Shown here one piece after another: positions 1 through 8,043 of a DNA stretch of 64,000 bases; the first letter of the stretch is position 1; the number at the start of each line of letters is the position of its first letter. The position numbers were made by a program, and so were the translations under genes. Under the pieces are notes generated by a model. It saw only the letters and a program-made list of their open reading frames with translations. It ran no database searches and was not told the origin of the DNA. Source of the DNA: Psychrobacter sp. UBA3483 (GTDB lineage Bacteria > Pseudomonadota > Gammaproteobacteria > Pseudomonadales > Moraxellaceae); the NCBI RefSeq assembly GCF_002377905.1, contig NZ_DFQS01000072.1, positions 38,902 through 102,901 on the forward strand, read 5' to 3'.

Positions 1-143
1 CGTATTTACGTATCCGCGCCGCGACCCATCAATTGGCACTATCTGAGCAATCGTTATTGGTGGATGAATCGCTTTGGACAGAAACACGCGCTTTAGTACA
101 ATCGCAGTGGCAACATTTGATGGGTGTAGAATCTACTGAATAA
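1..143 (+). CDS. glnE: Glutamine synthetase adenylyltransferase GlnE, C-terminal end (partial)
   Basis: An open frame enters from the left edge and stops at TAA 141-143. The last 46 or so residues (LRIRAATHQLALSEQ ... QSQWQHLMG) resemble the helical C-terminus of GlnE, the bifunctional enzyme that adenylylates and de-adenylylates glutamine synthetase. The position just before ilvE matches the glnE-ilvE order I recall from Acinetobacter and relatives. Only a short tail is visible and no catalytic motif lies in it, so the call rests on weak similarity plus gene order. Confidence 0.55.
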   Translation, partial: YLRIRAATHQLALSEQSLLVDESLWTETRALVQSQWQHLMGVESTE

Positions 144-259
144 TCCTGCTATAAAACAATGATGCTACGTTATAGGCTCAATGCAATAAGCGTAGGGCTT
201 TGATAGCCATTGTAACGAATGGTATATGAATAAAAGCCATGCAGTGATAAACTAAAATA

Positions 260-299
260 TTGTATTTGCCTCTCGTGCCGGTGCTATAATCACTGGCAC
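260..299 (+). promoter_or_regulatory. Putative ilvE promoter with an inverted repeat over the -10
   Basis: A perfect TATAAT lies at 285-290, with a TTGTAT-like -35 at 260-265 (spacing 19, rather long). An inverted repeat GTGCCgGTG ... CACtGGCAC (275-299) is centred on the -10 box. This is where a repressor or activator of ilvE could bind. The rest of the 305-base gap between glnE and ilvE shows nothing else I can support. Confidence 0.4.
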
Positions 300-448
300 C
301 TTAAATTTGCAGATAGAAAAATTGCATCTGAAATTGCATCTAAAAATAGGCACTCAGTGTCAGCAGGCAATTTTAATTAAAATACTTATTTAACCATTAA
401 CACTCAACAAGAAAAGTTAGACGTCAGCGCTAGCATAAGGACTATTAG

Positions 449-1378
449 ATGAATATGGCAACACAAGAAGGTAAGCTTTGGATGAATGGCACGATGATTG
501 AACAGCCAGATGCCAAGGTTCATGTGCTTACGCATAGCTTGCACTATGGTATGGCGGTTTTTGAAGGGGTACGTGCTTACCAAACAGCTGACAATCGCAC
601 GGCAATTTTTCGCTTAAAAGAACATACTGAGCGTCTATTGGGCTCTGCAAAAATATTCCAAATGAATGTGCCTTATGATGCTGCAACACTTGAGCAAGCA
701 CACAAAGATGTTGTCAAGCAAAACAACTTGGCAGAAGCCTATATTCGTCCGCTTATCTGGGTTGGTGCAGAAAAATTGGGTCTGTCATCACGTAGCAATA
801 GTATCAATGCCATGGTTGCTGCTTGGCATTGGGGCGCATATCTTGGTGAAGAGGGTATCAAAAACGGTATCCGTGTAAAAACGTCATCATTTACCCATCA
901 TATGACCAACGTGACCATGTGTAAGGCAAAAGCCTCAAGTAACTATCCTGTCTCTATCATGGCCAACCAAGAAGTCACGCGTAATGGCTATGATGAAGCC
1001 ATCTTGATGGATCCACAAGGCTACGTCTGCCAAGGCGCGGGCGAGAACTTGTTCTTAGTCAAAGATGGTGTACTGCATACCCCAGATTTGGGCGGCGGTG
1101 CGCTTGACGGCATTACCCGTCGTACCATCATTCAATTCGCTGATGATTTAGGCATCAAAGTCGTTGAACGCCGTATCACTCGTGATGAGTTTTATTTAGC
1201 CGATGAAATTTTTATGACCGGTACCGCGGCTGAAGTGACGCCTATTCGTGAATACGATGACCGTGTCATCGGTAATGGGGGTCGTGGTCCATTGACTGAG
1301 AAATTGCAAACCTTATACTTTGATGTAGTACATGGCCGTAATGAGCAGTATATGGATTGGTTAAGCTTTATTGATTAA
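449..1378 (+). CDS. ilvE: Branched-chain amino acid aminotransferase
   Basis: This PLP enzyme (fold type IV) catalyses the last transamination in leucine, isoleucine and valine synthesis and the first step of their breakdown, in the cytosol. The 309-residue length is normal. The motif KASSNY places the Schiff-base lysine at about K161, and the cofactor-binding stretch GYVCQGAGENLF follows at about 191-202. TGTAAEVTPI near residue 270 is also typical. AAGG eight bases before the ATG at 449 supports this start over the second ATG two codons on. It is followed by a strong terminator and then by convergent glycan genes. Confidence 0.96.
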   Translation: MNMATQEGKLWMNGTMIEQPDAKVHVLTHSLHYGMAVFEGVRAYQTADNRTAIFRLKEHTERLLGSAKIFQMNVPYDAATLEQAHKDVVKQNNLAEAYIRPLIWVGAEKLGLSSRSNSINAMVAAWHWGAYLGEEGIKNGIRVKTSSFTHHMTNVTMCKAKASSNYPVSIMANQEVTRNGYDEAILMDPQGYVCQGAGENLFLVKDGVLHTPDLGGGALDGITRRTIIQFADDLGIKVVERRITRDEFYLADEIFMTGTAAEVTPIREYDDRVIGNGGRGPLTEKLQTLYFDVVHGRNEQYMDWLSFID

Positions 1379-1422
1379 TTTTTAAAGCTGCATTTCATTT
1401 TTAAAACCATATCGTACAAATA

Positions 1423-1459
1423 AAAAAGCTAAGATTCTTGATGAGTCTTAGCTTTTTTT
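1423..1459. terminator. Rho-independent terminator, ilvE / deacetylase, bidirectional
   Basis: The arms AAAGCTAAGA and TCTTAGCTTT pair around a short loop and are flanked by A and T runs on both sides. It lies between the convergent ilvE and the deacetylase gene and can serve both. Confidence 0.85.
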
Positions 1460-1507
1460 CTTTATCATTACGTCACTTTTATTATGACTTTGATAATTAT
1501 TAAAGGT

Positions 1508-2389
1508 TCAAGAGGTTAATGTTATATCTGACCAGCGCATCAATTTTACTTCATACTGAGCTAATAACTCTTCAAAGTCTTCACTGATTAACCATTCATA
1601 CTCAATTTCACGAGCCCCTTTGATTTCATCCTGCCAGCTATCACTTCCACTGTCAGGAATGGCAGGATGACACATAATCAGTGTAGGTAATACGTTAGCT
1701 GTATGACACGGTGCACTTTGCAGCCACTTTTCCCATAACATTGCTAATTGCTGACGATCAGCATCAAAACCATAAACCCCACCAAATTTATCATTGGTTA
1801 GGATTTGATGATGCTGACAAGATTTTCGCCAAGCATAACCACCTAGTATATAAATGATCCAAGACTTTACGTCATTAATAAGCGGTGTAGTGACGCGTGC
1901 GCTCAGCATGTCTTTTGCTATCTCATCACTATAGCGGTTAGTTAGCTCTTTAATCAAGCCCTCACGAATAACAGGAAACTGATGAATATGTTGATGTCCA
2001 TCTATAAAAATGGGCGCACGATTAAAGCGCTCTTCAAATCCGTCTAATTGTTGTTTAATAACATCGCTTACTTGCATGGGATTAAAATGACGCAAGTAGC
2101 TTGCAATAATGATTGATTTTAATGAACCACGTAGGGCAGATGGGAATATCCCCGTCAAATCTAAATGCAAGCCAATATCGACATTGAGTTGGTTCAGACG
2201 ATTGATATTGCTATCCGTAATTGTACCGCCAACCATATAGCTGCTAGCACCAATACGCCCAAGTTCGGCAAGATGAATGACCGCATCGTTGACGGCAGTA
2301 GACAGTCCTAAATCATCAACGTTAATAATCACAGAGCGGGCAGTGTTAGAGAGCGAAGCAGTTTGCTTTTGATAATGAGGATGGCTCAT
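1508..2389 (-). CDS. YdjC/ChbG/HpnK-family deacetylase (NaxD-like)
   Basis: This 293-residue protein belongs to the YdjC-type carbohydrate deacetylases. Visible signatures are the metal-binding NVDDLGLS (D25-D26), GLHLDLTG (H75) and DGHQHIHQFP (H132, H134, H136). The family removes N-acetyl groups from sugars. NaxD of Francisella and A. baumannii acts on a lipid-linked GalNAc so that galactosamine can be put on lipid A. Here the gene overlaps gtrA by four bases (ATGA) and ends an apparent operon with a GT2 and a GT39 transferase. That context favours a NaxD-like role over chitobiose (ChbG) or hopanoid (HpnK) deacetylation. Family is secure; the substrate is inferred. Confidence 0.8.
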   Translation of the reverse strand: MSHPHYQKQTASLSNTARSVIINVDDLGLSTAVNDAVIHLAELGRIGASSYMVGGTITDSNINRLNQLNVDIGLHLDLTGIFPSALRGSLKSIIIASYLRHFNPMQVSDVIKQQLDGFEERFNRAPIFIDGHQHIHQFPVIREGLIKELTNRYSDEIAKDMLSARVTTPLINDVKSWIIYILGGYAWRKSCQHHQILTNDKFGGVYGFDADRQQLAMLWEKWLQSAPCHTANVLPTLIMCHPAIPDSGSDSWQDEIKGAREIEYEWLISEDFEELLAQYEVKLMRWSDITLTS

Positions 2390-2835
2390 GATTTAAACGC
2401 CCAAAATTTGCCCAAGGCAAAGGTCATGACTGTTATGACCCCCGTGACTAGTAGCCATATCAGCATATAATACTGCTCGCCAAACCAACGTAGCCCTAAA
2501 ACGAATAAGCCTTGATTGGCAATAAAGCCTGCAGCGGAACTACTAAACCATTTTCCTAAAGCAGGAAGATGCCTTTTTTTATGAATATGATTATTGTTTG
2601 GCCGAATACTGTTATCTGAATACTCTGATTGTTTAAAGGTAAAATAAAAATGCCCGAAAAAGCTTACGACAAAAGCAATTAAAAAAGCGCCTACGTTTGC
2701 CCATGCTGGCGTGGCAGTCGTGAAATTGACGATACTGACCAGTACTAAAAAATGCACCAAAGCCGCACTGGCACCAACGGCTAAAAACCAAAGGGCTTGC
2801 ATAGAATTCGATTGCGTTTCTACTGTGTTATTCAT
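2386..2835 (-). CDS. GtrA-family membrane protein, putative lipid-linked sugar flippase
   Basis: This small (149 residue) hydrophobic protein has four predicted membrane segments, beginning with QALWFLAVGASAALVHFL, typical of GtrA/DPMS3. GtrA-like proteins are thought to move undecaprenyl-phosphate-linked sugars across the inner membrane or to partner the GT2 enzyme. I chose the ATG at 2835, which overlaps the stop of the GT2 gene (ATGAATAA). The frame stays open further upstream, but that part is only the GT2 gene read out of frame. A polar His/Lys-rich loop (NNHIHKKRH) lies between segments two and three. Overlaps on both sides imply translational coupling with the GT2 and deacetylase genes. 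Confidence 0.85.
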   Translation of the reverse strand: MNNTVETQSNSMQALWFLAVGASAALVHFLVLVSIVNFTTATPAWANVGAFLIAFVVSFFGHFYFTFKQSEYSDNSIRPNNNHIHKKRHLPALGKWFSSSAAGFIANQGLFVLGLRWFGEQYYMLIWLLVTGVITVMTFALGKFWAFKS

Positions 2836-3931
2836 CAGCTGGTTTGTCCATTGCACTTTTGGTCGTCGCCTGTAGGTAACTATCAGCGTATTGATGAGTA
2901 GTATGCGCAGACTTGCTATTGATGACTTCATCGATTAAATACAGTGGTCGCTGCTTAACCTCTTCATAGAGCCTACCGACATATTCGCCAATCACGCCAA
3001 TACAAACCAGTTGTATACCAGTAGAGAACATAATTCCTGCGGCAACCGTTGCCCAGCCTGCGACATCGCTACCAAATATTAAGGTATCTATCACGATATA
3101 TAAGCCGTATAAAAAAGCCAATGCAGAGACCGCAAAACCTATGCGTGAGATCAGTCGCAATGGTCGCTGAGAAAAGGAGGTAATACCTACAAGTGCCAAC
3201 TCAAACAAACTGCCATAGTTAAATTTACTTTCACCAGTATCGCGATTGGCAGCGGTAAAGGGCAAATAGACAGTATTGAAACCAACCCAAGCATACAAAC
3301 CTTTCATAAAACGTTGGCGCTCGGGTAATGAGCGTAAAGCATTTAGCACCTTGCGATTCATCACCCGGAAATCACCAGCATTAGGACGAATCTCATAACG
3401 CTGACTGTCCTGGATGAAGTGATAAAAACTGCCTTTTAAAGTTTTTGCAAGCCGGCTTTCATGTGGGCGATTGGCCTGAATACCGGCGACCATATCAATA
3501 TCGGATTGCTCAATCATCGTTAACATTTGCGTGAGTACTGGTAAAGGATGCTGTCCATCGGCGTCAATCATAGCAACTATCTCACCTCGCGCAGCTGCTA
3601 GACCAGCACTGAGTGCAGGCTCTTTACCAAAATTACGCGATAAACGTATGAGCTCTAATTCTGTATTTGCTGGACGAGTAGGTATTAGCTGTGTGACTAC
3701 CTCGACTAAGTTATCGCGGCTACCATCATCAACAATAATAATCTCACAGCTTGCTATTATTGCTGTTGAGCCCCCTATATTTTGCTCGGCCGATGCTATC
3801 TCTACTGGCGCGCGTATTGTCTGCGTAAAGGCGAAGACTTCTGGCAAAAAGGCTTGTAAGGCTTCAGCATCATTATACGCAGGCATAATAATCGACAAAT
3901 AAGGGCGAGATTGTGACAACTGATCTAGCAT
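2828..3931 (-). CDS. GT2 polyprenyl-phosphate glycosyltransferase (GtrB/ArnC/FlmF-like)
   Basis: This GT-A glycosyltransferase of about 367 residues has IIMPAYNDAEAL at the N-terminus, IIIVDDGSRDN, MIDADGQHP (the DxD motif) and LPERQRFMKGL. Two C-terminal membrane helices follow, then GEYVGRLYEEVKQRPLY, as in GtrB, DPM1-like and ArnC proteins. Such enzymes load a sugar from a nucleotide donor onto undecaprenyl phosphate on the cytoplasmic face. An insertion of about 20 residues (EIASAEQNIGGSTAI) separates beta-strands near the N-terminus. A GTG lies two codons upstream, but the ATG at 3931 is the likelier start. With GtrA and the deacetylase it should make and translocate a lipid-linked amino sugar; the sugar itself is not visible. 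Confidence 0.88.
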   Translation of the reverse strand: MLDQLSQSRPYLSIIMPAYNDAEALQAFLPEVFAFTQTIRAPVEIASAEQNIGGSTAIIASCEIIIVDDGSRDNLVEVVTQLIPTRPANTELELIRLSRNFGKEPALSAGLAAARGEIVAMIDADGQHPLPVLTQMLTMIEQSDIDMVAGIQANRPHESRLAKTLKGSFYHFIQDSQRYEIRPNAGDFRVMNRKVLNALRSLPERQRFMKGLYAWVGFNTVYLPFTAANRDTGESKFNYGSLFELALVGITSFSQRPLRLISRIGFAVSALAFLYGLYIVIDTLIFGSDVAGWATVAAGIMFSTGIQLVCIGVIGEYVGRLYEEVKQRPLYLIDEVINSKSAHTTHQYADSYLQATTKSAMDKPADE

Positions 3932-3991
3932 AAACACTCAATTATTTTATTCATATAAATGGCTATTTACCAGCCACTGAAAAATAAGGCT

Positions 3992-5602
3992 TTATTTTGA
4001 ATCCTGAAAGCAGCGACTTGGGACATAAGCCACCCAGTTTATCAGTAACGGTTTTTCTATCTTGCCGTCACGCCAATTAATCTGCCATTGACCCTGCTGC
4101 TTAATTAAGGCATTAGCGTTGTTATGGCTGGTGTCTACTTCAGTAGTGGCAATAGCATCATCAACATCATCAAGCAGCGGCAGTACGATATCTTCTTCGC
4201 CCTCTTGCCACATGACTAACGTACCATTCTCTTGTAGGCGCTGAGTGTTCATCCAGGGCGAGTGGCTGGCAGGACCAGATATCATTTGTGAGGGAAAGCT
4301 GCTATTCATCGCGACTAATGCGCTAAGCCAGCGATCACCTGAAACGCTATCAAGCGTACAGCTACTCAATGATTGCCAAGTGGTTTGTGCTTGAACTGCC
4401 AATGCCTGCTCCGGCCACTGCATACGAGAAGGCTTATGACGAATCTTGTCGCCGAAGCCCACATATACTACCATTAGTACGGTGACAAGGGACAACCAAA
4501 TAATTAGAGCTTTACTTAGTTTGATGGCGGTTAATAATTGAGTGGCAGGTGCTATCAAGGAGGCAGCGAGCAACCCTGACAATGCCCACATTGGCATACC
4601 CCACATATCACGCAAGCCCACCCCAAATACCAAGCTTAAAATAACCAATACCGCCATTGGCGATAGCCACATATACCAAAGCAGTGCTGCGTCCTGCGGT
4701 AAGCTGTGCTTGTAATCATGAGTTTTTAATAAACGTTTACGATTAAAAGCAAGCATGATAAATAGCGGAATATGGGCGACAAGCTGAGCAATGATAAATC
4801 CTATCCAGCTAAAATGCCGCTTGATGTTATACGCCCCGGCAGCAACCTCTTGCGAGCGTCCACTGGCATAACTAAGGGGCAACCAATCGTGCGTTGCTAA
4901 CCAATATAAATGCGGTGCGAAGATGGCCAACATAACAAAAGCCGCTATCCACGGTTTTGGTTGTTTTAAAAGTGGCCATTGTTTCGGCAACACTAAATAC
5001 AAGGCCATTGGTATCAGTAAAAATATCACGGTGTACTTAGTCAGCATGCCAAGTCCACCGAGCACACCCAGTAATATCCAATCTCTGAGACGATTTTGAG
5101 TCAAAGATCGATAAAACGCTAAGTACAACCCTGCCCAAATGGGAAACTGAGCGACATTGTGATTAAACTCAAGGCTAGGGTAAGTGTAGTACAGAACCGC
5201 TAAAGTTAACGCGCTACCAATTAGAGCGGTGGTCGGTGACCAAATCTTTTTACCTAACTGATAAATTAGAATTAAGGTCAGTAAGACAGATAATTGGCTG
5301 AGTAAATAAGGACCAACATGACCAAACAGTTGATAAAAACTGTATAATATCCATGACGATAATGGGGGATGCTTATAATAGCCCCATTGCCATTCGCTGC
5401 CCCAATTTATACCCTCGCTAACATCGAAGGGTACACTGCTGGCTAGAAAGCTTGGAGTGATAGACCAAATTAAAAAGTAGGCGATTAAAAATAACCCAAA
5501 CCCGCGCCAAGACTTAGATTCTATAGGTTGTTGTTTAGGGGTAATATCCATGCCATTATTTATAGGCTGAGCATAAGAGGACGATTGTTCAGCGGGTGTC
5601 AT
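3992..5602 (-). CDS. GT39 family transferase (ArnT/FlmK-like), integral membrane
   Basis: A 536-residue protein with about eleven hydrophobic segments. The first periplasmic loop carries FDVSEGINWGSEW and GYYKHPPLSSW, the acidic and basic signature of PMT_2/ArnT-like enzymes that move a sugar from a polyprenyl phosphate to an acceptor on the periplasmic face. The soluble C-terminal part (about residues 395-536) is periplasmic, as in ArnT and FlmK. A TTG start 24 bases upstream is possible, but AAGG eight bases before the ATG at 5602 favours the shorter form. It lies 60 bases upstream of the GT2-gtrA-deacetylase genes, so it is the likely final transferase, with lipid A or core as acceptor (inferred). 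Confidence 0.85.
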   Translation of the reverse strand: MTPAEQSSSYAQPINNGMDITPKQQPIESKSWRGFGLFLIAYFLIWSITPSFLASSVPFDVSEGINWGSEWQWGYYKHPPLSSWILYSFYQLFGHVGPYLLSQLSVLLTLILIYQLGKKIWSPTTALIGSALTLAVLYYTYPSLEFNHNVAQFPIWAGLYLAFYRSLTQNRLRDWILLGVLGGLGMLTKYTVIFLLIPMALYLVLPKQWPLLKQPKPWIAAFVMLAIFAPHLYWLATHDWLPLSYASGRSQEVAAGAYNIKRHFSWIGFIIAQLVAHIPLFIMLAFNRKRLLKTHDYKHSLPQDAALLWYMWLSPMAVLVILSLVFGVGLRDMWGMPMWALSGLLAASLIAPATQLLTAIKLSKALIIWLSLVTVLMVVYVGFGDKIRHKPSRMQWPEQALAVQAQTTWQSLSSCTLDSVSGDRWLSALVAMNSSFPSQMISGPASHSPWMNTQRLQENGTLVMWQEGEEDIVLPLLDDVDDAIATTEVDTSHNNANALIKQQGQWQINWRDGKIEKPLLINWVAYVPSRCFQDSK

Positions 5603-5845
5603 AATACAAGCCTTATAATAATACAACCAACTTAAAGTAAGTCTGGTTTATAAGTTTTTCCGTATTATAGAGACAATTGATGAATAGGCATAGACGGGCA
5701 CGATTTTTATCTGTTGTATTATGAGTTTTAGAATCTGTTAATACTAAAAAGAATGTGATTATACGATTAATTGAAGAGAGTACTGTTAATCATCAAAAAT
5801 AATGGCTTCAATTTGATAGTTGTTTAGTATTGATATTGTATAGAG

Positions 5846-6940
5846 TTAATGCTTTTCCCTCGTCAGGGAGTTACTAGAGACTAAAAATGGTTCGTCGCTT
5901 AATATATTTATAATATTATACTTGTCTTTTGCTTTTTCAAAACCTGATATTTGCATAAAGCTTTCTGATAGATGGCTCTTAAAGCGTTGCCATTCTCTTG
6001 AGATAAATTCTCTAATAGGATTACTATACTTTGGATTTTTACGCCTTTGGTCAAACAGCGTTAATATCTCTGGTGTAATTTCAGGAAAGTTAGAGAGTAG
6101 GAAGTCTTTATAGAAAAACTGGTATTTAGAGGTATATTTATTGTCTGTGAGCCAAGGTTTGTTATTGCTAATAAAATGGATAATATAAGGGTCTATTGTG
6201 TCTGTAAATTTATAAGTAAGTTTATTTATTTGCCAATTAAAGTCAAATGGTAGTAGTTCAATTTCGTTAAGCAAGACTCTATTAAGTGCAGTTTGATCGT
6301 GGCATTGTAAGCTACCAGCATTGTCAATTGCATAGTTGAAGACTCTAGATAGCACTTCAGCTTTCACATAGTTCTTTGTGTTAAAAACTAACACTCCTGA
6401 ATTACGATAGATATGATTAGATTCATGATAAGATTTGACATATTTATCGACTACTTTATCTACTCTCGTTTGTTTTCCGTTAAATGAAGAGCGGAATTTT
6501 AACTCCATGATGTCAGAGGCTGCTGCTACGCAAAAACTGGGTTTAAAGTTTTTTACGTGCTCCAATAAATCAGGATAGAAAGGCTTTCTAATGTACGTAT
6601 CTGCATCTAAATATATAATATACTCATAAGTATCTTCAAAAATCTGTGGCAAAAATAGACGATAATAAGCGGCGAGACTGAGTCGGCCTACAGGAAGAGA
6701 GTCTATACCGCTGATTGCTAGTTCAATGAAACGAATCTGTTTTTTCTTTAAGCTTTTAGGTACTCTACTAATATCTGGCATACATATGCAGATATCGCAT
6801 GGCAAATCAGGATGTAGGTTTATAAACTGTTCAGTAGCAAATAAAGCATACGGTAGATAGTTATCATCAACACAGAAAGCTATGGTATTAGTATGTTTGG
6901 CTTCGCCAATTTGGTTAGAAATCGTTGCAGATACGTTCAT
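5846..6940 (-). CDS. GT8-family glycosyltransferase, probable LPS/LOS core
   Basis: This 364-residue GT-A transferase resembles the GT8 family (WaaJ/LgtC type). It shows IAFCVDDNYLPYA at the N-terminus, YIIYLDADTYIRKP (the DxD motif), NSGVLVFNTKNY and LQCHDQTALNRVL, then IIHFISNNKPW with the metal-binding histidine. GT8 enzymes of this class add glucose or galactose to the lipooligosaccharide core. The gene and its flanks are visibly richer in A+T than aspS or ilvE, which suggests a transferred or variable segment. No close neighbour overlaps it; spacers of about 140-240 bases lie on each side. Confidence 0.85.
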   Translation of the reverse strand: MNVSATISNQIGEAKHTNTIAFCVDDNYLPYALFATEQFINLHPDLPCDICICMPDISRVPKSLKKKQIRFIELAISGIDSLPVGRLSLAAYYRLFLPQIFEDTYEYIIYLDADTYIRKPFYPDLLEHVKNFKPSFCVAAASDIMELKFRSSFNGKQTRVDKVVDKYVKSYHESNHIYRNSGVLVFNTKNYVKAEVLSRVFNYAIDNAGSLQCHDQTALNRVLLNEIELLPFDFNWQINKLTYKFTDTIDPYIIHFISNNKPWLTDNKYTSKYQFFYKDFLLSNFPEITPEILTLFDQRRKNPKYSNPIREFISREWQRFKSHLSESFMQISGFEKAKDKYNIINILSDEPFLVSSNSLTREKH

Positions 6941-7081
6941 AGAATTGAAAACCGTTAATTGTTGTCTTACTTATAGATTTAAATAACTACCAGTTATGTT
7001 AGTTCTCTTTAAATAATAATGCTTGTAACGAAAAGAAAAAGTTTATTAAATTAAAGGTTTGATAAAAAAATAAATTAGAAG

Positions 7082-7780
7082 TTAATACACGATAAAAAAT
7101 ATTGCTAATATTAAAATGATTGATAAAAATAAAAGTATTAACACTCTGTTTCTTCGCCGTATCTTTTGCCGTTTAAGTTTAGTATGACCACGGCTGGCTT
7201 GATATTGTTCAATATAGATCTCACCATCATAGTCTTTATCGAATATTTTTATATAACCGGGATTGAGTGCTTCTACGGTTAAAGTGTCGCCAAGTTTCTC
7301 CATAGCGACATCCAAACTGTCTTGGTCCACTTGTGTTTGTTTGCCGTCTACTTGTTCGGTTATCCATTGTTCTACTAAAGCCATAGTATTGGCAGTATTG
7401 CTAAAAAACATAGTACTAGCCAGGTAGTCGTGCGACATACCTGGCATCCCTTTAGTCTTATAAAATGCGACATCAGCATTAATACTATTAAAATAATCTA
7501 AAGGTTTTTTGACCAGTGCATCGGCATCTAAATACAGAATATTTTTATTAGGGAACTTCTTTAAACACTCTAAAATGAAGTGTGGTTTGATGCGAGTATT
7601 CGCTTCCCAGTAACCTGCATCTTCCACTTCTTTAAAGTAGTAATTGAGGTTAAATTCATCGAGTGATTGCTTTAGATTTAAAGCATGACTGCGATAACCA
7701 TCGGTATAAAAACAACATACGATAAAGCTATCCGAAGCACTGATTTTTTCAAAAGACGATGGAGTTGAAGCTGAAGTCAT
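7082..7780 (-). CDS. Putative GT-A glycosyltransferase with C-terminal membrane anchor
   Basis: This 232-residue protein starts with a GT-A-like Rossmann region (FIVCCFYTDGYRSHALNL) and carries NILYLDADALVKKPL with a DxD motif. Motifs such as HDYLASTMFFSN and VDQDSLDVAM resemble the putative nucleotide-diphospho-sugar transferases. The last 20 or so residues are purely hydrophobic (ILLFLSIILILAIFFIVY) after a strongly basic stretch (KLKRQKIRRRNR). The protein therefore looks tail-anchored, with its catalytic domain in the cytoplasm. The exact sugar is unknown. Its position between other core-type transferases supports a LOS role. The gene is AT-rich. Confidence 0.7.
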   Translation of the reverse strand: MTSASTPSSFEKISASDSFIVCCFYTDGYRSHALNLKQSLDEFNLNYYFKEVEDAGYWEANTRIKPHFILECLKKFPNKNILYLDADALVKKPLDYFNSINADVAFYKTKGMPGMSHDYLASTMFFSNTANTMALVEQWITEQVDGKQTQVDQDSLDVAMEKLGDTLTVEALNPGYIKIFDKDYDGEIYIEQYQASRGHTKLKRQKIRRRNRVLILLFLSIILILAIFFIVY

Positions 7781-8043
7781 GGAAAGCTCTATAGATTTAA
7801 TAATAAAACATGAATGATAAGGTTTTTCGGCGCTATATTAGATAAGTATTTCAAATATATCCAGTAGTATTGTTAACAATTCTTAATTTAGATTTTTCTA
7901 AACAGTAAAATCGCTTTTCTTTGCCATCCACTCGGTGCTGTCATTTAATACAAACCCTATTCGTAAATGTTTATATATTGATCGAAGCTTATATCTGAGC
8001 AAAATTTCTTGTCTAATAATTCATTTAGAGAATAAAAAAGTAA

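Noticed and set aside
2836..2931. An extended N-terminus for GtrA
   Set aside because: It would overlap about 100 bases of the GT2 gene, and its residues are not membrane-like; the ATG at 2835 fits the family length.
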